Positions 55,493 through 64,000 of a DNA stretch of 64,000 bases are shown here, piece by piece. The notes under the pieces were generated by a model. That model was not told where the DNA came from. It saw only the letters and a list, made by a program, of their open reading frames with translations, and made no database searches. Numbering within the stretch: the first letter of the stretch is position 1; each line of letters begins with the position of its first letter. The DNA is from Agrostemma githago. Its lineage: Eukaryota > Streptophyta > Magnoliopsida > Caryophyllales > Caryophyllaceae. The stretch is from NCBI GenBank assembly GCA_958450325.1, contig OY288248.1, forward strand, positions 3,162,001 through 3,226,000, in the 5' to 3' direction. Both the position numbers and the translations under genes were made by a program.

Positions 55493-58183
55493 TTAGTAAA
55501 CGTAGCCCTTGACAAACATTCCTTTTTTAGCCTCCTCAGACTCGCCTTCACTGCTGTACTTGCCGAGCTGAGCAAGAGAATTAGCCTTAGCACGAACCAG
55601 TAAGGTCTGTTGAGCGGCCTCGACATTCTCCGCTTTCCCTCCCCATTTCTTAAGGCAGGTGTTCTGGAGAGCTCTGGCATATGAAAATGATACATGCCAT
55701 GGGTTTGGCGCTTGGTTCATCGCGTTCAAGTTCAGGGTCGCTTCCACTTCAGACTGTCCACCAGACAAAAACTGTGCCACAATAATAAAAGCACAAAGGT
55801 GAGTTGTATTCTTTGCTTACCCGTTTGTTGCAGCCTAATGTTACTCTGACTACTATTCTATGGGAAAAATGAGGCGTCTGAGTACCATTCACGGGTATGC
55901 AAGGTCATATGAAAAGTCGACGTAAGATAAGCTGCACAAACTTTCTCTAATGAGACTGTCTCATTCACTCATTGTATGAATCGACACAGAAATACCATTG
56001 TCGAACGTCAAAGATACTATAGATACCTTTGATGCTCTCGCATTTTAAATTTTGTATAAATATAATTGTTGGAGGTAGATTTGGTACTTGCCATGATTCC
56101 AGGAACAGCAGGAGGAATGCGCTGGCGGAGAAGGCTGAGGGTGTAACTAGCAACCTGCTCAGGGGTAGCGCGCTCCTTGCACTCAGCACCAGGAGTGACC
56201 ATGCTAGGTTTCAGGAGGATACCTTCAAACATGACATTGTTCTCAGCCAGGTAGAAGAAAACTTCAGCCCACACTTGTTTCGCCACTTCAAATGTCCTGT
56301 CGATTCCATGTTCACCATCCAACAGTATTTCTGGCTCCACAATCGGAACCAATCCATTGTCCTGCATAAGTGCATAACCCATGAACCAGTTAAAAAAATC
56401 ACGGTTGCAACTTGCAACTAACATAGGGGTGGAAAAAAGATATGAGTAGTAATTTAGGAGTTAGGACAGCTGAAAAGGAAAAAGGGGCGTCGCTCAATTG
56501 TGAAAGTCTATGTTGTCATGTCGAGATGCGTGTTTGATAACTTTGTTTGTGTAATCTTGTTTCCTACACTTTGTTCAGGTCCATTATGAAGTTATGTGGC
56601 TCTTGCCGACTTAATAAACTACTTCTTGAGCGTAGACACAAAAGGAAGACTGTGATACCTGAGAAATAGCAGCATAACGAGCAAGACCCCAAGCGGCTTC
56701 CTTCACAGCAAGTGCAGATGGTCCATTAGGGATGCTAACCACTGTGCGCCTTCACGAATAACAGAATAACAGAATAGCAAGTTAGTAATAGAGCACCAAC
56801 ATTGAGGTGTGTTTCTGCTTTTATTTTGTTTTATATTGTACTCCGCGCTTTGTTATAAGGATGGAAACTTTCAATTTGGGTGTTTGTGTTGTGATTTCAG
56901 ACAGGAAATGCAAACCAAGAAAGGGCGTAGAAGTAAAGAGTGGAGTACCATTTGGCAAAACGTGCACCCTGCTCATAGTAACCAGCAGAGCGGGAAGCTA
57001 GCCCGTCTAAACCTTGGCACCATGACTCATCCTTTGATCCAGCCAAAGGAACCAAACCCTGTAAGACAACATCAACACAGCTCCTAGCATTAGCATGACA
57101 ATAATTCACCCACTATGGTTTGGATATCAAGTATGAATATTCTTGCGTCAGGCCTTCTCATTGTATGAGACAGGAGCAAAATGTATCAACTTCCGAGTAA
57201 TCTTCTAAATTTCGATAGTTTTATAACTGCGACTAGTGAACCCGTCAAGCAACTCATTTGGGTTAGCTCATAAAGGTATGAGTCATATTGGGTCAGTGAT
57301 TGGGCTTTGTTTATTGGTTTAGGTCGGGTCAAGTTAGGTTAGGCCAGTTTTACAGGGTCAAATCACAAAGGCTAACTTAAAGTCGTATATACTATTTTCA
57401 TTCTCATGCGAAAGTTAGTTTATTAAGCTCTAACACTCATAAATGGCGGGTTGAATAAGAATACTGACCTTGTCGACCTTAATACCAGGCACGATGTTCT
57501 GCTCAATAAGAATATCAACTATCTTTTTACCATCGACACTGGATTGATATAGGGTCTCCTCGAAAAGGATGGCTCCAGAGATGTACTGACCAAGGCCAGG
57601 AGCAGAGACAAGCAGGGTTCTGTACGCCTGGCGGTTGGCCTCAGTGTTTTCTAATCCAATGGATGCAAGACGCTTTCCACATGTCGCATTCGACTCATCC
57701 ATGGCCAAGATTCCACGTGCTGGCGATGCAATTGTTTTCTGCACAAAACATTGAGGTCACTCACATCAATGACTCCTACATAACATTGACAGACGTGGTT
57801 CGCAACTACTCATGTTCTGCGCTCGAAACTCATCAGCATCACAACTGTCAACGTGTCGGGAATCATTTTCAAAAAAAAGAAACAGGAAGGCTTTCTGTAC
57901 AAAAGTTCATCATCATCAGTCTTGTAAGTGTCCTTTTAAGTTATAAAGACTCATACTATAATGATGATATTCATGTGATTCATAACAGTTTGTAATAAAG
58001 ACGTACCGCAGTCTTGACAAGCTCATCGGCGTAGCTGGCAGTAACAGAGAGGGAGGAGGGGGACTTGGCAACGGAGACGGAGGAGAAGTGGCGAAGGGAC
58101 TGACCCTTAACCCAGTCAGACTTGTCCAACTTAGTTGGGGATGTCTTGAGAAGAGAAGCTGAAGATGCAGTTGCAGTTGCCAT
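55493..58183 (-). CDS. Plastid fructose-1,6-bisphosphate aldolase (class I), 398 aa
   Basis: Catalyses fructose-1,6-bisphosphate to and from triose phosphates in the Calvin cycle. Six exons (minus): 58007-58183, 57469-57738, 56949-57058, 56659-56749, 56092-56361, 55493-55771. Residues 1-46 are a Ser/Ala/Thr-rich chloroplast transit peptide (MATATASSASLLKTSPTKLD). The core has GILAMDESNATCGKRL, FEETLYQSS and GIKVDKGLVPLAGS. EPEILLDGEH and the Schiff-base lysine in GILLKPSMVTPG (K267) follow, then FLSGGQSE. The C-terminus ends in GYVY, typical of plastid isoforms. The length matches Arabidopsis FBA1-3. Intron 5 begins with GC instead of GT (see findings). It is convergent with EDA2. Confidence 0.97.
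56090..56091 (-). promoter_or_regulatory. Non-canonical GC splice donor, aldolase intron 5
   Basis: The exon ends GGAATCATG and the intron starts GCAAGTACC. Only this junction joins PAVPGIM to FLSGGQSE in frame. The remaining donor consensus (AAGT) is perfect, as usual for GC-AG introns. Confidence 0.88.
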
Positions 58184-58281
58184 TCTTGCTGTTGCTGTTG
58201 CTGTTGCTGTATATTTTATCACACAAGTGTGTTGGTAATGCAATGCTTGCCTTCTCTTCCTTATCTTACCACATGCTCACC

Positions 58282-58292
58282 CATTTTATAGT
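58282..58292 (-). promoter_or_regulatory. TATA box of the aldolase gene
   Basis: On the minus strand CTATAAAATGG lies about 100 bp before the ATG. A GATAAG I-box-like motif lies just downstream (58260-58265). Light-regulated plastid genes often carry such motifs, but here it would be at the transcription start, so its meaning is unclear. Confidence 0.6.
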
Positions 58293-58299
58293 CCCTTTA

Positions 58300-59945
58300 C
58301 TCACAGTCTCAGTGCATGGGGATATCCCCTTTGAGGCTCTTATACTTTAGCCAATCATTCCTTCACACCTTGGATCATCTTTGCTTACTATTTTCTGACC
58401 TGGCTTTTTCTCTACTTTACAATTACAAATACACACTTTTCTTTTTTTATTTTGTTTTACAAATACAAAGAACACTCTTTTTTTTCTTTAATAATTTCTT
58501 CGCTTTCCTTTTTTTTTTTGGTCTGATGAAGCGCATACTTAGTCGTATTGCAATAGATGAGAAGGGGATTGACATCTACAGTTATTTCCTTGCTTTGTAC
58601 TCCGTACATGAAACTGTAGATTGACATCTACCGTTTGCTTTTCTTTCATCTTTCTTTTTTGGATTGTACTTTTAATCAATTATTTATTCTTCCTTCAGTT
58701 CTCTATTATTTCCTTTGGATACAAACTTTTTTTTTTACTTTTTGTGCCGGGGGGAGGGAGGGGGAATAAGAGGGAGTAATATTTATAGGACTACGAGACT
58801 GTCTTCAAAATAAAACTCAATCAATAGACATAAAACAGACTTGAATGTCAATTCATCAATTTAACTCTTTGAATAACTTCCATATTACCCATTTTTTCAA
58901 CTTAACTTCAAATGTTTTGACTCAAAGTATACAAACCAATTGAACGTCAAATGTATTACTCGTATTAGTTATTACCGTTTATAAAATTTCCTCACAAAAA
59001 AGTGAATCAATGTAAATATTGGATTGGTCCAGGAGCAGTTAAACACGTTATTTGGGTCACTCAGTACGAACATTACAAATAAATAGGATTTTAATCGGAC
59101 CGAAATTTTCAATTACCGGTATAGTATCGACATAAAAGTTTTTTTCACTCAAAACAGATTTTGCACTCCCATGTTTTTCTTTCAATTTTGAGAGAATCAG
59201 GAAATGAGCCCACTCAAATCAGTGTTAAGAGGCTGTTGACAGACTGAGACTATGGTTCTCATTTCTCCCTCCATTATTTTCAACTTTCCCTTACAAAAAA
59301 CTTGTCCCTTCAAACAACGGTCAGCAGAGTCCACAGCCCACAAATAATTGTCATGAAATATCCAAGGCATCTATCACAACATTTCTGACAAGAGTAAGTC
59401 TCCCTTATGATGAATAAGGTCAAAAATTGATTACGGGTCAAATAATACCAATTGGTTAGAAAAGACAAGGTTTGAAAGTAGCACATGTGGTTATCTTTAT
59501 CTACCCAAATGGATATTATTTGACCCGTCACAAACTAAAATTTGTCTTCTAACAAATTGACCTGTTTCTACTAAATACTAGCACACCACAGATTCAATAG
59601 GTCAATTCTTCAACTAGCAAAACTAGTCTTTACAGCCGAATTCCTCAAAACAATCAGATATTTGCACTAAAAACATTAAGGAAACAAAAAAGGCCAAAGA
59701 AACCAAGAACAAGTTTGGTTTCAGTGCCTCAGAGAATATCTGTGTCGATTTCATGAGTCGTATCAACCCGAATAAGTGGCCCCCAATCATGGCAACATCA
59801 ATCCACCCGTTAAAAAGTGACCTGCAGATTTCAACAAGAACCCTAAGAAACACACTGGTACAAAACTAGCAGCTGATGATGATGATGATGTCTTTTGCCT
59901 CTCATGTATAACCAGAATTCCACTGGTATTCTATTCTACTGTGAT
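58300..59945. other. Spacer between aldolase and WD40 genes
   Basis: No gene seen. Poly-T/A stretches are frequent at 58430-58740. A short inverted pair (GGGTCAAATAAT near 59438, ATTATTTGACCC near 59514) marks a possible small MITE remnant. The last 300 bp are probably the 3' UTR of the WD40 gene. Confidence 0.45.
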
Positions 59946-62900
59946 TCAAGGACTTCTTTTGAATTCATCAATCTCAAAAACCCGAGCAGTTCCGTCCATT
60001 GCGACAGAGACTAGGAAGTCTCCGTTGGCAGATACACTGAGTGCTTGAATGACATCAGAATGCCCGCTGAAGGTTTTGACAGCGTTTTCTCCATCTGAGA
60101 GACTGTCCCATACTCGTACTTTGCCATCAGCACATCCTGTAGCAACAAACCTAGTCGTCCCGAGCCATGCCAGGCATGTCACCCCGCCCTGCTCGAACAA
60201 CATTACAAAGTTCAGAGCTCAGAGTTCACATATTTTTGCCTTAAAATGAAGTGCCCATGTGTCAAATGTACCAATGCCGGCATGTACGAATGTATTTTGA
60301 AGAGGAGTATTTCATCAAGAAAAGTCAAATCGAAAGCCAACCTCATGCAAAAATGTGTTACGGGGCATCGAATGCTGAAGATCCCACACAATCAGTTTCT
60401 GGTCCATGCTTCCGGTTGCAGCCCATGGTCCACTGTTATGACAGAGAAATGGTTGAGACGGAAACTCTAATGTATTTACTATTTAGCATGTAAATATACA
60501 GTTAATACATTAGTTAAACATATAGGCTAAGGTTTCTTGCTGTCCCAAATCAGCCAAACGTTTTCAGAAGTGGGTAGATTTTAAAGCACCCATTCAAGTT
60601 ACTTGTTTATAGATATGGATCAATTACTTTGGCAGGAGTATTAATTCACAAGGCATGTATATCATGCATTTCATTCCCACATTAGCCCCTTAATTTGACA
60701 GAATCCCGCGCTCTAAAGTAGAGCATTGTAAATATTGAAGTACTAAGTATCTCCATTCACTTCTTAAAAATGAAGGTAATCTTTTTAAGAGGAAATATTA
60801 ATTGGGTAATGAGATTGGTTAATACAAGGGTAAAAACCCTTGTATTACTAATGAGTAACATTCAAGAACTAGAATGAAATGATCAAAGAGCTCTGTTTAA
60901 ATCCAAACAAACCGGGATTTTCAGTTATGATAAAACGATGCACAAGAATAGACCGTGGTAATACTTTTGACCATAAAAGAGAAGACGGTTATTTAGAAGT
61001 TCAAAATTTGACAAACCTTGGTGAAAAGCTCACACATTCTACTGAATCCGTGTGTGCAGTCAAAGAGCCCATTACCTGAGTGAGTAACACATCATTAGCT
61101 CCTAATTCTACTAATTCCGAAGAATATTACAAGTACATATAACAGTTGATCCACAGTACAGTTTTATCCAGCTAAAACAACAACCTCAATCTCGCGGTTC
61201 ATTCGTGGATTTTTTAATTTATCTTCTTTTTGTACCAAGAAAAAGTCTCTAAAGAGTAATTTGCAACAAAATCATAAATGATGCAAGGAAAGATATGGAC
61301 CTAGTATAGCGGAAAGGAGGCAATACACTTCAGAGCAATAACATTTAAATAGAACATCATTACTGGAATAACCGTCGCCAAATCATTTTGAGATCAAGAC
61401 TTCATCCTCAATTTACTATAACAATGTCATTTAGAGGTCTCACATTCTCTCGAAAAAAAAACTGAGATGGAAAGCCCTCAAATATTTTGGGATTAATTTA
61501 TTCTCCACCCAATTAAATGCAGTTCTTTCTACTCAAACGAAACCACAGTATAAAAGCTAAACTGTTCACAACCGCAATTAAGTTTTAGCTCAAATTCTAA
61601 CAAAATAGAATACCCTTATTCAACTGTATCGCTCCATATAATATAAACCTTGAAATACATATTTGGAAACGAAAATCAAAATTTCCTTTTTAAAGATACA
61701 CCGTGCAGTTTTGCAAGGGATAACACTAGTTAATGTTGGTATCACTCCCAGAATCAAGGAAAGGAAAGTCCGTAGATTGAGATGAGCATCATACCTTTCC
61801 GGTCAAAATATTGACCAAGTGAACATTGTTGTCCTTTGAGCCGGTCAAAACGACAGTTGAGTCAGGGCTTATTGCCAAGCACGTTAATCCATCAGTATGA
61901 TAGCGATGACCTAGACCAAAGGAAATAAATCCAGCATCATACTCATTGTTCACAAAAACACATCATTTTAGCTAAATACCACAAATTTAAAATATAGGCC
62001 ACAAATTTTCACTGGAGGAAGATTGTATTAATAACAAAAGCAAATATGTCACATATCCCAAAACAAAATGAAATTTAGTCAATGTCAAGTGTTTTTTTTT
62101 GTAGCTAAATGTATGCTTGATAACCTAATAGAAGTAACATTAATGACTGACACTGTACATCTTACAGGCATAAGCCTTAATGAGCAATGTAGAAAATTTT
62201 TACCTTCTGTAACATGGATATTTTCACCCGTTTTGGGGTTCCAAATTCTCAGAGTTGCATCATCTGAGCCTGTGCATATCGTTTTACCTTAAGAACACAA
62301 AAATTAATGGCAAAGTCAAACCAAATGTTCATTACGAGATCAATACCAAGAAATTAGCCTCAAGAAAATAGCTAGGATTACCGTCAGGAGTAAAATCTCC
62401 GCAACTCACAGTACTAGCATGACCAGTAAACATATTTAGATAGCTGCCTTTATCAGCATTCCACATCCAAACCGATTTATCCTCTGAGCCTGCTAAAACC
62501 AGATGTCCTCTGGGATGCCACTTCACCCACTGAATGGTAACAGTTCATTGTGAATAGAGATACTCACAAACAGATATCAACAAGAACAGTATTGTTACAA
62601 AACAACATTATTTCCAGCTTTACATCATATACATATGCCAAACAAAATCATAAGAAACCTAAATTATTAGAACTGTTTTGACTTGAATGTAAAAGTCAGG
62701 TACGATACGGTGTAGAGTTTTTTTTATCAATGTCAATCAGATCAAGGAATATGTTAAACAATTCAAGTTGGTTAGAAAGCTACTAGGTCCAAACATAAAG
62801 CACCCAGATGAACCCCGTGTTCAATTTGAGAATCGAACGACAGAAACCCACATGGACTTGGGTGTTGGAAACACTTATTTTGTGGAAATAAATAGCTTGC

Positions 62901-64000
62901 CCTAACATATGATACAGCTTCCACAATCGGGCACTATAAAGACTAGCAATACCTCGATTCCAGCATCAGGTCCGTCAAGTGTGTACTTCAGACTTTCGGA
63001 AGCCACATCCCATATACGAACAGTTCCATCAAAGCTTCCAGAAGCAAGCAGTTGCCCATCCATGCTAAAAGCTAAACTGTTTACAGAATCACCGTGACCT
63101 GAAAAAAGAAAAGAAATAACAATATTACAAACTTCTCAGCCAAATGATGGCCTAGAACTTGGCTGGATAATTTAGATACAGCTAAGCGTTAATACTTACC
63201 CTGAAGCTCAAAGGCCCAATCTCCTCGGCCAATCCGCCACATGAAACCCTTGTCATCACCACCCCCTGTAGCCACTAATGTTGCATCCACTGGACTGCAG
63301 GCAACAACGTAAACTTCACCTATAAATATAAAAAATGGAGTCAGTATTACTAAAGATGCATGAACTAATAAAACAACATTTTCTTTCTAGCACACAACCG
63401 CTAGTCTTAACTCCCTTAAGTTAATACATATGATGCTATTAGTAGACCGTGTGCATCTAGTTAAGGACTACGTATAATTCATAGAACACAGAAAGATTAC
63501 TCAACACAATGTCTCGTCTCGGGCCACAACTATTATTAACAATACGACAGTCCAATATCCGAACCTCTAGAGACACCCATCGCAGAAATTCAACTGATTC
63601 AGATGTCTGCCATAAATTAATAATCTTTGGTCTCAAATCATATACAATTCCAATTCCAATTTCCAAGCCCATAAGTTCTGCAAGTCTAGCTATCAATTCA
63701 CCCTCCAAAATCTTTAAAAAAAAACAGCAGTTTACCACTTTTTCCGAAATATAAAAAACGGAGCTTTATCAATTATGAGTAACAAGCAAGCATATAAATT
63801 TGAGAAGATGAAGAGAAAAGAAATAACCAGTATGGCCAGTGAATGTATGCAATGAATCATCAGCTTCTTCTGCAATGAAATTTCAACAAATGAAATTCGA
63901 TATTTTAAAAAAAAAACAATAAGCAATGAATATGAAAACCCTAATAACAATAAAATTTAATCGATTCAAAAATTTAAAAAAAAAATACTTGCCCATATCT
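59946..64000 (-). CDS. WD40-repeat protein, AAMP-like (At1g71840 type), 5' end off the window
   Basis: Beta-propeller scaffold; homologue of angio-associated migratory cell protein, with no defined plant role that I can state. Exons (minus): 63828-63869, 63200-63319, 62953-63098, 62382-62529, 62204-62287, 61795-61910, 61017-61075, 60342-60432, 59946-60188, all in phase, plus a probable exon edge at 63993. WD repeats read in order: ADDSLHTFTGHTGEVYVVAC, GHGDSVNSLAFSMDGQLLAS, WHPRGHLVLAGSEDKSVWMW, GKTICTGSDDATLRIWNPKT, GLTCLAISPDSTVVLTGSKD, TAHTDSVECVSFSP, ATGSMDQKLIVWDLQ and GGVTCLAWLGTTRFVATGCA. The product ends DGTARVFEIDEFKRSP. Acidic residues (EEADD) before the first repeat fit the acidic N-terminus of the family. 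Start codon and first exon(s) lie to the right. Confidence 0.93.

Overview
The window is nuclear DNA of a flowering plant, most likely a core eudicot of the order Caryophyllales. The reasons are GT-AG spliced genes with plant-type protein families, a plastid aldolase, very AT-rich spacers peppered with TACTCCGTA-like MITE debris, a Vulmar-like mariner, and a Retand/Ogre-like (Tat clade) retrotransposon. The order is an inference from recalled sequence flavour and is not proven. I resolved exon structures by hand; every exon chain given below keeps its reading frame through to the stop codon.

Left genic block (1-10.1 kb): the 3' exons of a methionine sulfoxide reductase (MSRA5-like, +), a PIN1-type prolyl isomerase (+), a CCCH zinc-finger protein (-) and an unrecognised coiled-coil protein with six exons (-). 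Middle block (10.3-30.7 kb): a diverged tandem repeat with a period of about 310-335 bp. It is split by a complete 18.6-kb Ty3/gypsy Tat-clade element with 2446-bp LTRs, a 5-bp target duplication (ATAGC), a tRNA-Arg primer site, an intact gag, and an intact pol with two RNase H domains. The element also carries a two-exon antisense gene of plant-mobile-domain type near its 3' end. A 3.57-kb mariner with an intact DD39D transposase is nested between pol and the antisense gene. A SINE-like insertion also interrupts the tandem repeat.

Right genic block (31.7-64 kb): a linker histone H1 (HIS1-3-like, +), a degenerate copia scrap, a 13-exon kinesin-7 (KIN7F-like, -), about 7 kb of gene-free DNA with MITEs and copia LTR scraps, a 12-exon serine carboxypeptidase S28 (EDA2-like, +), a plastid fructose-bisphosphate aldolase (-), and most of a WD40 protein (AAMP-like, -) that runs off the right edge.

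The host genes are unrelated in pathway, as is usual for a eukaryotic chromosome arm. Their order nevertheless recalls Arabidopsis: MSRA5, PIN1AT, HIS1-3 and EDA2 are close together on chromosome 2, and a kinesin-7 next to a plastid aldolase recurs on chromosomes 2 and 4. The window therefore looks like an ancestral gene block expanded by transposons. The most interesting accessory features are the antisense gene of the retrotransposon, the nested mariner with its apparent non-autonomous MITE relatives, and GC-AG introns in the aldolase and probably the WD40 gene.
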